Notes under the pieces: model-generated
The model's input: only the letters and a program-made list of their open reading frames with translations
What the model was told of the DNA's origin: nothing
The model's database searches: none
NCBI GenBank assembly: GCA_950295325.1
Contig: OX485805.1
Coordinates: 59,000,283 to 59,060,282 of the forward strand
Direction of reading: 5' to 3'
DNA length: 60,000 nt
Origin: Polytrichum commune
Taxonomy: Eukaryota; Streptophyta; Polytrichopsida; Polytrichales; Polytrichaceae
In this document: one piece after another, positions 35,546-46,289 of the stretch
Layout of the letters: every line of letters starts with the position of its first letter
Numbering within the stretch: position 1 is the first letter of the stretch
Made by a program: the position numbers and the translations under genes

Positions 35546-36937
35546 GTGGATAATTTCACCAACAATGGAGAAGTTTTTACTGACGCCTCGGAGGTTCTGG
35601 AGGCACAAATTGCTAGCATGAATTTTGGTAAAGGAAAGTGGTATTTAGACAGTGATGCAACCAAACATGTGACACCTGATAAGAAAGTTTTTAAGAAATT
35701 AGAGGTTGTAGAAGTGTCTTCCATTCAAATTGCAAGAGGACAGTCTCTCTCTCTTAAGGGCAAAGGACCTGTGAGTGCAAATGGAATAAAGTTCGGTGAA
35801 GTTTTGTATGTGCTAGGTTTGACTAAAAACCTACTCTCTATAGGGTCAATAGCAGTCTGATGATGGGTACAAATTACTATTTGATTCTGGCCAAATGCAC
35901 TTACTCAAGGATTTTGATCTAGCCAATACTAGTTGTATAGCAACATCTGGCAGTAGAGATTACCACAATGGTCTTTACTTATTGGGCTCTCCACAAGAGG
36001 AATGCCTCAATCTGTCTGAATCCTCATACAAGCTAGATCAGTTGTGGCACTGTCGCCTAGGCCACTTGAATCCATGGAATCTGGAATTTATGATTCGCAC
36101 TTGCAAAGTTCAAGAACTGCCTAAATTGGAGGTCCCCAAGCACACGTGTGAAGCATGTCAATGAGGGAAGCAGTGCCGAGAGCGGAAACCAAAAGGCGAG
36201 GCACGAAGGATGGAGAAAGCATTCAACCTTGTACACACAGACTTGTGTGGTCCACTCTCTGTCTCATCTGCCTCGGGTATGAAGTATATCTTGACCTTTA
36301 TAGATGATTTTACTCGTTATACCTGGGTGTTTTTTCTCAAAAAGAAAAGTGAAACTTTGTCTAAGTTTAGAATATTTCACAAACAAATTGAACTATAATT
36401 CGGAAAACACATCAAAATGTTGAGATCTGATGGGGGTGGGGAATATATCTCGAAGTTATTTGCTGAATTCATGCATGAAAAGAGCATGATTCATCAAATA
36501 ACTCAGCCTCACACACCACACCAAAATGTTGTGGCTGAGAGAAAAAACAAAACTATTCTTGAAATTGCTAGATCGTTGGCTATTGGATGTCATCTTCCTA
36601 TAACACTTTGGACTGAAGCAATAAACACATCTATTTAATTGCTCAATCACTCTTCTAGTCGTGCAAATCAAGGCACCACACCATATGAGCGACTTTTCCA
36701 ATGTATCCCAAGTGTTGATCACCTCAAAACATTTGGTTGTTTAATGTACATTTTTGTGACAACTAATACGTACAAGAGATGGGATGACAAAGCAATTAAA
36801 TGTGTGTTGCTTGGTTACGATGAAAGCACTAAGGGGTATTGGGTTTACAACCCCATGACCAAACGTACATGGACTTCCAAGGATGTTCATTTTGATGAGA
36901 CATATGTTCCTTTTGCTTCATCCAAAGTCATTTTTCA
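35546..36937 (+). pseudogene. Copia A protease and integrase (pol 5' half)
   Basis: Protease: KWYLDSDATKHVT, where the usual active-site DSGA is DSDA. GAG-pre-integrase: LWHCRLGHLNP, then CEACQ. Integrase: VHTDLCGPL, TFIDDFTRYTWVFFL, LRSDGGGEYIS and TPHQNVVAERKN, giving the D-D-E series, then LLGYDESTKGYWVYNP and DVHFDE. In-frame stops at about 36162, 36396 and 36636 break it. The expected plus-strand reverse transcriptase is missing, because the sequence meets a solo LTR at 36942. Confidence 0.85.
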
Positions 36938-36941
36938 AACT

Positions 36942-39080
36942 TGTGAGCCCAATATTGTGCCCACATGTGTCCTTAATCCTAAAAATCATTAAAACCTTGG
37001 GTTTTGTATTTGCATTGAATATTCAAAAACAATAAAAAGAGTGATGCCTTAAAGTTAGGTTTTGAATTGAGTTAAAAGGCTAGGGTGGTAGTCATTTAGA
37101 GCGTGAGGCTTAGAAGGGTGGATTGGGAATTAGTTAGGCTAGGCTTTCCTTAAGGCCAAGTTTTTATTATTAGGAATAGGCTTTTCTTATGTTCGGTTAG
37201 GGGAGGGGGTACTGCCATTTTTGGACGACCTGCGGTTGGTGACAAATGGGAGCTCTGGCCGTTCCTGGAACCTAGAGAATTCCGGCGATGAGGACCAGGG
37301 GGTAGCGGTTGAGGAGCTGATGGCCGCAGAGAGGCTCTACAGGGTTGTGGGGAAGAGGTTGTGCCGTGGTGCTGGGATCAGAGAGGGGAAGTAGGATGGA
37401 GGCATCGAGGAGCTGCCGAGCCCCAGAATTTGCATGCTGCACCAGGGAGCGAGATGCAGCTCTGGAGGATAATGCTGGGAATCTCTACAGGCAGAAGAGG
37501 GGGAGATTTTCCGAAGATGGGAGGAGTCGATGTCACGAATGAGGCAATCGGGTGAGTGCCACAGATAATACTAGTTGATTGTTGTTGGTGAAGCGGTTGA
37601 GCTAGTGCCGAAGCTGGCAGTGCTTGCTGCACTTGAGATCTGCCTCGTTTTTGTGGCCTAGTCCTTGAAAGTGCGTACATTGTAGAGAGAATTAACTGAT
37701 GAAGCAGAGCCAACATTTCATTGAGCAATGTCGGTGTAGCCTTGACAGAGATCTAGGAATAAGGGAGCAGGAAAGATATGATCGAGGGTAGTGGAAGAGG
37801 TTGTGCTGTGCTGGTGAGAAATTGGGTTAGGACCTGGACTGTTGTGGCGAAGGAGGCAGGCATTGTTACATAGAGGATTGTTGGGAAGCAGACAGGGAAT
37901 GCCAAGGTTGTTGCCGTTGCAGCACAGGCAAAGGTGGACGCCCCTGAGGCGAAGGCAAAGGTAGCAGGACAATATTTGGATTACTAAAAACAGGGGAAGG
38001 GACTGAAATTAAAGGGACGGAGGAGGAGAGTGCAGGCTGAAATGCGGAGATGGTTGTTGGCGCCGAGGAAGAGGGAATTAGACAACAACAACGAGGTGAG
38101 TAAAGTGAGGAAATGCAGTGAGGTGGAAGGTGTGAGTTTGCTGCAGACAGGAGGTTGCGTTGATTTCTGCAGGAGGGAGGAAGAATGCAAAGGCGGAGGT
38201 AGCAACTACGCCATATGGAGCATTTTTAACTGAGTAATTCAAAGCTTGCGGCAAAGCCTCAGATTCCTGGTCCATTTGCAGTCACGGCGTAATCGGAAGG
38301 TGAAAAGGGAACTGGAGCAAGAGGGCTGATCAACTCTGGAGTCGAGGGTGTTGTGTTGAGATGGGATGCCGAATTTTGCTGCGAGAGAGAGGATTCAGTG
38401 TGGCAGTTGGTTGTGGAAACGGCTGGCGAGTTAAGGTCTGAATTCTCCTACCATCAACGACAGTCTCTATCCGAACAGTGTCATTGGTGTGTAATCGGAT
38501 CCTCAACCAAGACTGAAGGAAGGAGCAGTGACGGAGCTGCCTCTAGTGTCGGGATCAACACATCAGAAGCTTGAAGCTGGTCAGTTGCCGACAATTTCAG
38601 ATTTTTGGGAGGTTGCTGGATTGGCAAGGGAAAGCAGTGGTCAGTGGATTGACAATTGTCACTGGAGATTAACTAATGCATGAATGATAGGGTAGTGGTA
38701 GATGTGTGGTTATGCTAAGTAGGTTAGTAGAGTGAGGGTGTGGAGTTATTAGATGTAGAGATATGAGAAGCATAGACACACCAAAGGTGTAATGTGGTGT
38801 TGCCAAATGCATTTGGAAATTGCTTAGGTTAGTTGATTAGATCAATGTTGTAGGTGGACTTTTAAAGGGCAATGGTGTGTGGTGATGATGGCAAGGGGGT
38901 AAAGTATTTTTAAATACTTGTCACCTCATGTTTCTTTTAATAAAAAGTTGTGTGTTCGATATCTATATTGTTGGAGTATTGGGAGCGGAATGCCAAGGCT
39001 AAAGGTGTCAAGCAAGTACATGTGAGCCATGGGCTCTCACCCGGATTACGACGCATAAGGGTGGGGGTTTATGGCTGACA
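36942..39080 (+). mobile_element. Solo LTR B1 inserted in copia A
   Basis: 2139 bp, starting TGTGAGCCCAATATTG and ending TATGGCTGACA. The flanks are AAACT (36937-36941) and AAACC (39081-39085), a 5-bp duplication with one change. Both ends match the solo LTR at 58101-59784: GTGCCCACATGTGT and the AATCCTAAAAATCATTAAAACC type at the left, TTTTAATAAA.GTTGTGTGTTC and GGGCTCTCACC with AAGGGTGGGGGTTT at the right. The middle (about 37200-38650) is GC-rich with many small open frames, none recognised as a protein. Confidence 0.8.
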
Positions 39081-39139
39081 AAACCATGAACTTGACTCAG
39101 AGACGGTCGCATGGCCTAGGGATCACCTTCCAAAACCCC

Positions 39140-39714
39140 ATGAGCCTTCATCAAATCCCTCGATTTTCATTCAGCTTGACATCGCCCATATCTATTTTAA
39201 GCTTAGTCCCTTCCAACATAGGAATGGGGGAAGAATTGCAGTCAGCTGTGAGTCCAAATTCCTCCAATGTAGTTGTTATGTACCTTCTCTGAGTTATAGT
39301 GATTCCATGCTCATGAAATATGAACTCAATTCCTAGTGAGTGAATAAGAATTCCTAGGCTCATCATGGAAAATTGTTTCTTGATTTCTTCTCGCAGCCAA
39401 TTGATCTTCTCCACATGATCACCAATCATGTAGAGATCATCTACACACAAAATAAGTATAGCTATTCTTCCTCTTTCCTCAAAATAATAGAGATTGTAGT
39501 CAGCATCTGATTTTAGCAATCATTTCTCACTAAAAAAGGAGTCTATCTTACTATACCATGCTCTAGGGGCTTGCTTAAGCGCATAAAGAGCCTTAAGAAG
39601 CTTGCATACAAATTTTTCTTTCTCTGGCAATTCTTCCCATACATTAAGTTGAGTGAACATTCGCAACAAACATAGGTATCTTGATAATGATGGAAAGGCT
39701 TGATTCCATTTCAA
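39140..39714 (-). pseudogene. Copia reverse-transcriptase fragment in inverted orientation
   Basis: On the minus strand: LLKALYALKQAPRAWYSKID, then after one stop SDADYNLYYFEERGR, ILILCVDDLYMIGD (the catalytic YVDD-type box, here CVDD), IKKQFSMMSLGIL and GITITQRRYITTTLEEFGL. It stops after KLKIDMGDVKLNENRGI, just before where RNase H should begin. It is opposite to the gag-integrase of the same LTR pair, so it is an internal inversion or a fragment of another copia element. No LTR, target duplication or other junction for this fragment is visible. Confidence 0.85.
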
Positions 39715-39765
39715 CCCTTGCCATGACCACTCTCACAAATTTGAAGGCGTTCTAAGTCTTCGTCA

Positions 39766-39779
39766 CGAACGAGAGGAGG
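39766..39779 (+). promoter_or_regulatory. Polypurine tract of copia A
   Basis: The purine-rich run GAACGAGAGGAGG (with one C) directly precedes the right LTR, the usual position of the plus-strand primer. It shows that the LTR pair is plus-oriented although the nearby reverse transcriptase is not. Confidence 0.7.
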
Positions 39780-40054
39780 TGTAAAAATCTCAAGATACGT
39801 GGCACGGTCTTCACTGTTTCTACAGTCAATAGTCACATAGGAGAATCTAGTAAGATCATTAGTGTTAGCCGCTCACCCTAAGTGGGCATTTAATTACGAA
39901 CAATCTTCTAGATTAGTTAGTCAAGCTCATAATTAGCAACAATCTTCTAGGTGGGTTAGTCACAAGCTCATGGCCACACTCACTTGTATATAATGAACCA
40001 TTGTTCATTTGGAATACATCTGCACAGTTCCTATCGTAAGCTTGTGTTTCTTCA
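39780..40054 (+). repeat. Right LTR of copia A
   Basis: 275 bp, TGTAAAAATCTC to GTTTCTTCA. It is colinear with the left LTR and is followed by the CAATC target duplication. Confidence 0.9.
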
Positions 40055-40062
40055 CAATCTAA

Positions 40063-41117
40063 GGGGCGGTTTACACTATGGACCATGAAGTCGTCCCACG
40101 TAAGAGGCCTATTTTGCGTGGGACGACTTCATGGGACGACTTCCATGGTCCGAGTTACTAAAATATTAGTTTTCATGGTTCATGGGCCCTTCACTAGGTG
40201 TAAACCGAATGTGGACCATGAAGAATGACCATGCACCAAAAAATGGAGGTACTAATTTTTTTAATAAAAAAAAGGCAGTTTTTGGAAAAAATCAAGTTTG
40301 ACCATTCTCTTCACTTCTATTGACTTCTTTTCTCTTCACTTCTTTTCTCTTCATTTGTCTTGTAGTTTTCGCTTGCTTGAACCTAAAATTTCAGCAAGCA
40401 ATGGAGGAGAGGAGGAGGACATTTGTTTTGCTTTTAGGATTGTACATGTTTTTGTACATGCTCATAAAGCATGTGGTAGACATTCAAATGCTGATTTTGC
40501 AAGGAGAATGGGAGAAGTTAGCAATTTTGAGCTTGGTTTATGAGAATATGGGGTATAGAGAGAGGAGTATATGGAGTCAAGAACGGATGATTGGATTCGT
40601 AGACCGCTTATTGTTGGGTTCATGGACGGAGAATGGATTTAGAAAGCGAACTCGAGTGACACACAATACATTCAGATTTTTGTGTGAGAGGTTAGATCCG
40701 TATTTGAGAAAAAAAATACTTAATTTAGGGTTACTTGCAAAAAAACGGGCCTTTTCTACTGTGCTTTCAACCATAACGGAAATATGTATTTACAATATTA
40801 CAGCCTTCTAACTGTAGCCAAAGAAAATCATTAATCAAGTCGGAAAAAAAAATCATTAAAACGGCATTTTTCTGACATGGGCCCTTGCTGTTTTTCCCGG
40901 ACCACCTCTTTTGCTTGTCCCAACGGAAAACCCGTTGGACCATGGCAGTGGATAGAGTAGGCTTAAAAATTTATATTTTGTGGACCTCAACCTCCATGGT
41001 CACTCTGCCATTTTTTCCTTGGTGTAAACCCAAGTCGTCCCGGGACGACTTCAACGTCCAATCACATCGCTTAGACGGCCGTGGGACGACTTCATGGTCC
41101 ATATTGTAAACCGCCCC
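40063..41117 (+). mobile_element. PIF/Harbinger DNA transposon, non-autonomous
   Basis: The terminal inverted repeats are about 38 bp (left begins GGGGCGGTTTACACTATGG, right is its complement, with one or two changes). The flanking target duplication is TAA (40060-40062 and 41118-41120), the 3-bp type of PIF/Harbinger. Extra copies of GTCGTCCCACG and its complement lie near both ends. It lies beside the CAATC duplication of copia A, so the retrotransposon landed three bases from its left end. Confidence 0.9.
40401..40811 (+). pseudogene. Harbinger transposase N-terminal fragment
   Basis: The ATG at 40401 opens a 136-residue frame. WSQERMIGFVDRLL and FRKRTRVTHNTFRFLCERLD followed by PYLRKK resemble the segment before the catalytic domain of PIF/Harbinger nucleases (FRM....F..LC..L.P.L). 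The DDE catalytic region is absent. Confidence 0.7.
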
Positions 41118-41269
41118 TAACTCTAGCTTCCATTCAACAATACTGCCGAACCTGTGCAGACAAACGAACAGAAGCATCGGTGTATTCACCAGTTTAACAC
41201 AACCATTTTCCCGGCCATTTCCTGCATAATCAGGATATAACTTCATCACCACAGCTGATAAGTTGAAGC

Positions 41270-41720
41270 ATTGTGATTAATTTGAGTCTTGGCAAGTCCA
41301 GCTCAGATACCACGTCAGCATGGTGTGTCCACCTTGGAAGTTACACTCTCAGGATCCACGTCATCGAGAACGCCACATCATCACGTCCATTACAAGGTAA
41401 CCAACCAGGAACCATTCTGAAACCTCCAGAATCCCTTCATGGAGCTTCCTCTCCAGATCCAAACGTAAACGTATGGAGGACAAGCAAGATTAGTAGTCAG
41501 GTGCACGTAGCATATTCTAGGAATTACAGATAGAGAGTGAGACAGTCTGGTTGTATTGTCAAGTTATGAAATAAAGAGAGATAAAGTTTCGTTGAGTTTT
41601 GTGTCCACAACTCACATGAATGATGCTTCTATAAATGTAGTGGATCGACAGGTTGTGGGCCCATGGACGTATTTGAGAGAATAGATTCAACATGTTTATA
41701 GACATTGAGAGAGAAACAAA
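41270..41720 (+). other. Leader/possible LTR of copia C
   Basis: This region lies directly before a copia gag start and includes ATGAAATAAAGAG (about 41566), a polyadenylation-like motif, and purine-rich GAGAGTGAGAC. I could not fix LTR ends or find a second copy in the window, so the LTR assignment is inference. Confidence 0.3.
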
Positions 41721-42081
41721 ATGGAGAAAGGAGGGATCAAAGCAATATACAAACTCACAGGAAATAATTCCAACCTGTAATAGCACCAGCTGCTGTGAAT
41801 CGCTCTAGACGTAAGAGATATATTCGATGTTGTTGACGGTATTGAGACTCTCGAAAATACTGCTAACAAAGAAGCTTGAAAGATAAAGGACAACCTCGCA
41901 AAATGGATTATATCCACGTCGGTGGACATGGAGCACCCTGGCATGATCATGAATTGCAAAACATCTGCAGAGATGTGGGAGAGGTTAATTTCTATTCATG
42001 AGCAAGTGTCGGCCAAAAGCAGATTTATGCTCATTCAACAATTTGTTGACTACAAAATCTGCAAGGGAGACAATATTGCTA

Positions 42082-43073
42082 CAGTCCTACCTCTTTAATA
42101 CGACACTCGATAATACGACAACCTCGATATTATGACACAAATTTCGTAAACCAAACTTCCTAGTTCAAATCTACCTCTATACTATGACTATGACAATGTT
42201 AATACGACACTCCTAGACCCCCCAAACGTCATATTATAGAGGTAATAAATGCATTTATATGGTGGGTCCCACACACTTATATATACATAAATACATAAAT
42301 TATTTTAAATTCATAAATCTTATACATATGAAGTTTGAATTAAGGAAGTTTAAATGTAAAATGATGAAATAAACATGAGAACCATGGGAACTAGGTTCTC
42401 TTTCTAAAACCCTACTCATGAGGACCAAAGAGAAAAATCGAGATTGATCAAGGAGTCCGAAGACCTGGCCCTTCTTATATCAAAACTGCAACTTGGATAA
42501 GATGAGATGCCATTTGAAGAGTATGTGGTAATGGAAGGTGAAGACATCATTGAGGCTGAATATTGCATGTCAGAGCTGGTTGATATGGCCTTAGGACAGA
42601 GAATAGAGCCAGTTAGTTTGGACCTTACTGCTGAGACTGTACACCCTTTAGATGTTGATGAGAGACCTCCACCTATTGTGAAACTAACGGATGCTCAACA
42701 ACATGCTCAGCTATTAGCTACATTTTTATGGACAATCCATTAGACTTCACTCCCGCAAATCTGAAGAAATTGCAGGGCATAATAGAGAAGCTCAATAAGA
42801 TATATGTTGCTAACTTGAAGTGGCAACATCAGCGGACTATTGATTCCTTCTTCAAGTCCACATAGGTTTAGTGAGGAGAATTTGCATATTTGTAATACAT
42901 TTGAAAGAATACTCATTTTTACATATGGAAAAATATCTCAAGTGTGTTTTTTATGAAGTACCTCGTTATTGTGACAACCAGGTCCAATTTGTCATATTAT
43001 TGAATATGTGACACCTCGATAATACGACCTTTTTCTCGTTTCCCAAACGTGTCATATTAAAGAGGTAGGACTG
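42082..43073 (+). mobile_element. Tigger/pogo-like DNA transposon, copy 2, complete ends
   Basis: 992 bp with inverted ends (left CAGTCCTACCTCTTTAATA; the right complement is identical over about 19 bases, then one change). TA target duplications lie at 42080-42081 and 43074-43075. The gag frame of copia C reads across the empty site, except for a one-base slip. Inverted TCGATAATACGAC motifs lie inside both ends. It is nearly identical to copy 1 at 22662. Confidence 0.9.
42507..42743 (+). pseudogene. Tigger transposase C-terminal remnant (copy 2)
   Basis: Same frame as in copy 1, but codon CAG is intact where copy 1 has TAG. One T is lost from the T run at about 42723, which shifts the frame to an early stop at 42743. 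The following sequence still codes the copy-1 tail in another frame. The two copies therefore carry different inactivating changes. Confidence 0.75.
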
Positions 43074-43740
43074 TATATCAAAATGATGGCACAAAATCTA
43101 AAAGACATTGGACGTAAATTATCATAGGAGCAGGTTACACTCAAGTTGATCACCAATTTGCTGAGCGAGTACAAACACGTACATACTACATGGAAGGGTA
43201 TGCCAAGAGACTAGAAAACAAGAAAGACTCTAATCATGAGAGTTTTTTTAAGAAGAAGTGATGAATAAAATGCTAAAAACAAGAGAGATTGAAGAAGGAC
43301 CACTACTAGGTTTTAAGGTAGTTATCCACACCACATGGTCATCTGGAACCTAAAATCAATATTTGTGTTGATATAGTGCATTTTCATGACTATGGATTGT
43401 GTCCTAGCCTATAATAAGTTGGTTCCAACCGAAAATTCCAAAGTGAAATGCGCAAGGCCCACTAGTTGAAAAAATGGACTTAAAAATTACTTGGGGTGTG
43501 CCTTTCTTTTCATACATGAATCTTAAAATTCCCCTTGCTACTTATCTTATTTTAATTTTAAAAACACCCATCAAGAAGTCTTTTTTTTTTTACTTCTTGG
43601 ACCACATTTCGCTTGGGGTAATTTCTTACTAGGATGGGTCCTTCATTTCCTTCTCTACCCATCATCGTCATTTGCCTAACCTCCTTTCCCGTTGTAGGTG
43701 AACTAGTGCACAATTTCATTGGTTACCCTTGGTATTATCT

Positions 43741-44061
43741 ACATGTGTTTGAAAGAAGGTGGACTACGTGCTCAAAATATGCTAAGCTTAATAGGTCTAG
43801 GTTCAATAACTTATCACCATGATATGGGAGTGGGGTGGGGGGGAAATATGTGACTAGTTCATGAATACAAGAATCTTTACGATGATAATGAATAAGTCTG
43901 AAAATTAGGCAAATGGCTACAGATTGCATTGAATTTGCTACTGATGTTGCACTACATGCATGTTTCATAACCTTCATGCTCCAGGGTACTTTTTGAATTG
44001 TAAGACGACCTAGCTTGATGACCTTTGCAACGACTTCTTCATAAATATCATTTCTTTCCAA
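43741..44061 (-). pseudogene. Unrecognised gene remnant, duplicated at 44641-44920
   Basis: The minus frame includes VVAKVIKLGRLTIQKVPWS and HACSATSVANSMQSVAICL. A diverged second copy at 44641-44920 shares AAAGAGGTGGGACTATGTGC, ACACAAGAATCTTC and a TTCCATGGTACTT block. Between them lies an LRR fragment, so a receptor-like gene is possible, but neither copy shows a domain I can name. Confidence 0.35.
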
Positions 44062-44299
44062 AAAACCGACATCCCTACAATTCGAAGTTCACACATATAA
44101 TTTTGCAATCGTGGTGCAGTGGAAATGACATATCAAGACTTTCATTTTTTTTAAATCGTTTCCAATTATATTTACTGTAATTTAGTATCTTATTATAAAC
44201 TTACCACAACTTGAATCAAATTATTTGATGCTGCAAGCATTGAATCTATATTCTAACCTAACATCCATGACATGAATAATTTTTATAGGCTGCAATGTT

Positions 44300-44478
44300 G
44301 TTGTACCTGACAAGTTGTTGTCATCTAAATAAAGCTCTTGAAGGTCTTGCAAGTTCCCAATGCTTGGAGAAATTACCCCAGTCCAATTGATGTAACAAGT
44401 AGTTCCAAGTACTAGTATAATTAGTTCATACAAGTTTTTGCATTTAAAAACATACGAAATATCTATTTGGGGTTTCAC
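44300..44478 (-). pseudogene. Leucine-rich-repeat fragment
   Basis: WTGVISPSIGNLQDLQELYL followed by DDNNLSGT is one typical plant extracellular LRR unit (LxxLxxLxLxxNxLSGxIPxxIGNL). The reading frame runs out on both sides, so it is an isolated relic of an LRR receptor-like protein. Confidence 0.6.
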
Positions 44479-44640
44479 TATATATAGTTACAAAGTACCA
44501 CTATATAAGATATTTGAATCAATAAGCAACATGGAATGTGAGATAATGATGATTAATGTTGAAGTGCCTAAATTGAGCACCACAATAGAATGGATACGAA
44601 TGTATGAGTAGTATGTTGTTAGGTATGGATCTAAGACATG

Positions 44641-44920
44641 TTACCAAATAGATATGTGTTTAAAAGAGGTGGGACTATGTGCTCAACATATGCTAATCAT
44701 TCTAGGCTCACTAGTTAACATGATGATGATACACACACTTGTGAGGGGAAGAACTATATGGCAACTCAATGAACACAAGAATCTTCAATTTGATAATGAA
44801 GAACGTTACAGGTAATGGCTATAGCTTCAAGGATTGGATTTGCTAATGATCTTGCACTAATTGTGTGTTTGATATCCTTGATGTTCCATGGTACTTGTAA
44901 GATGATCTAGAGTAGACAAA
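44641..44920 (-). repeat. Diverged copy of 43741-44010
   Basis: Block-by-block similarity to 43741-44010 with many indels and no open frame. It is either an ancient local duplication or a transposed fragment. Confidence 0.5.
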
Positions 44921-45213
44921 CCTACTTCCGTTAACTTAAGCAAATTTGTATAAGTGTAGTACATATGTGATATTGGGATGATTTATCATGGACTGGAAAT
45001 TGCCATCACAATGTTTAACAAAAAAATTACAATATGTTTCCAAGTTTTGAAACTATTGTAAAGTATATTGTGGTTGCACAATATTTTCATGTAGGAAAGT
45101 GTGTGATGGTGGCCACAAAAATAGAGTTGTCCATGTTAAGTCACACTATCTATTTTACACATCATATTAATATTCAAACCTTAAAAGTTTGTTGGTCAAT
45201 TGCACAAGCGCAT

Positions 45214-46228
45214 GGCAGACATTAAGTCCCCCCCCCCTACGAACTATGGGGGGGGGGGGGGGCGTGCCAAATTTGGGTTGGGGCAACCCTCCATGAACAT
45301 TTCTGAACTTGACCAAAAATTCTTGCTCGGCCTGTCCAACTTTGATAAAAAAAAACAATGCCCTTGCATTCTTGAAGGCCGCTTGACTACAAATTCCATA
45401 TGAGTGTACTTCACCTTCAAGGTCTAAAATCGAATATATATGTGCACTTCCAATTAGTAAATAAGCAATTGATTGGGATTTCATTCCGGAAGTGAAACTA
45501 TCAATGAAACACGTAATCAACTTGGAGGTCAAAAAGATTACAAAATCCTCATTAACATTGAGGTTATAATTTTATGACTTACCATTTAAAATTGTCTTTG
45601 TCATTCTAAAATGACACTTAAATTTAGTGTGCTGATTTAGTATGTATATTTTATAATAATTTAGGAAATGCCATCTACTTTCACAAGTATTCATACGTAA
45701 TTAATTATAAAATTAATTACATTCAATCACACTTAATTTTAAGTACATTTTATAATTAATTACGTATGAATACTTGTGAAACTAGATGGCATCACCTAAA
45801 ATATTTTAAAATATACATACTAAATAAACACACTAAATTTAAGTGTCATTTTAGAATGACAAAGACAATTTTAAATGGTAAATCATAAAAATTATAACCT
45901 CAATGTTAATGAGGATTTTGTAATTTTTGACCTTCAAATTTATTACGTGCTTCATTGATGGTTTCACTTCCAGAATGAAATCCCAATCAATTGCTTATTT
46001 ACTAATTGGAAGTGCACATATATATTGGATTTTAGACCTTGAAGGTGAAGTGCATTCAATATGGGATTTGTAGTCAAGCGGCCTTCAAGAATGCAAGAAT
46101 AATGTTTTTTTTGAAGTTGGACGGGGCGGGCAACAGTTTTCGGTCAAGTTCATAAATGTTCTTGGAGGGTTGCCCCAGCCCGGATCTGACACCCCCCATA
46201 GTTCGTAGGGGGGGACTTAATGTCCGCC
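45214..46228. mobile_element. Mutator-like foldback element with ~480-bp inverted arms
   Basis: The two halves are inverted copies. The left arm starts GGCAGACATTAAGTCCCC, the right arm ends with the complement of GGCGGACATTAAGTCCCC, and the arms meet around an AT-rich centre near 45700-45760. The flanks are CAAGCGCAT (45205-45213) and CAAGCACAT (46229-46237), a 9-bp duplication with one change, as for Mutator-like elements. C and G runs near the left tip (45227 and 45247) form a further small hairpin. No coding sequence is present; frames such as 45167-45532 are arm sequence. Confidence 0.85.
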
Positions 46229-46289
46229 CAAGCACATGGGTTGGGACAACATGGGCCTAACCTTCTCCCTCCCCCTTTATCCATGGGCA

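Larger units (their letters stand above)
33606..40054 (+). mobile_element. Ty1/copia retrotransposon A with both LTRs, nested and rearranged
   Basis: The LTRs at 33606-33878 and 39780-40054 are both TG...CA. The flanks are perfect 5-bp duplications CAATC (33601-33605 and 40055-40059). Following the left LTR is TGGTATCAGAGTG, the initiator-Met tRNA primer site with one change. The right LTR is preceded by a purine tract. Plus-strand gag, zinc knuckle, protease and integrase occupy 34716-36937. They are followed by a solo LTR insertion (36942-39080) and an inverted reverse-transcriptase fragment (39140-39714). By eye the LTRs differ at about 14 positions of 273, so the insertion is not very recent. 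It is non-autonomous because of several stops. Confidence 0.9.
41721..43250 (+). pseudogene. Copia C gag, interrupted by Tigger copy 2
   Basis: From ATG 41721: MEKGGIKAIYKLTGNNSNL, then LDVRDIFDVVDGIETLENT, KIKDNLAKWIISTSVD, TSAEMWERLISIHEQ and FMLIQQFVDYKICKGDNIA, a typical copia gag N-terminus with a few stops. At 42081 it is cut by the Tigger element. After 43075 gag resumes as SKMMAQNLKDIG, then LKLITNLLSEYKHVHTTWKG. The rest of the element is not seen. Confidence 0.75.

Noticed and set aside
37345-38574. Several 60-116 codon frames on both strands
   Set aside because: They are inside solo LTR B1; none has a known motif and they overlap in many frames.
40971-41252. 93-codon minus frame across the Harbinger right end
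   Set aside because: It crosses the element border and has no domain; part of it beyond 41120 looks coding-like but too short to support.
45225-45262. Poly-C and poly-G runs that could be a G-quadruplex or a sequencing artefact
   Set aside because: The matching inverted arm at 46190-46215 has the same motif at a shorter length, so it is part of the foldback element; length may be imprecise.
45167-45532. 121-codon minus frame
   Set aside because: It lies in one arm of the foldback element and is disrupted in the other arm; not a gene.
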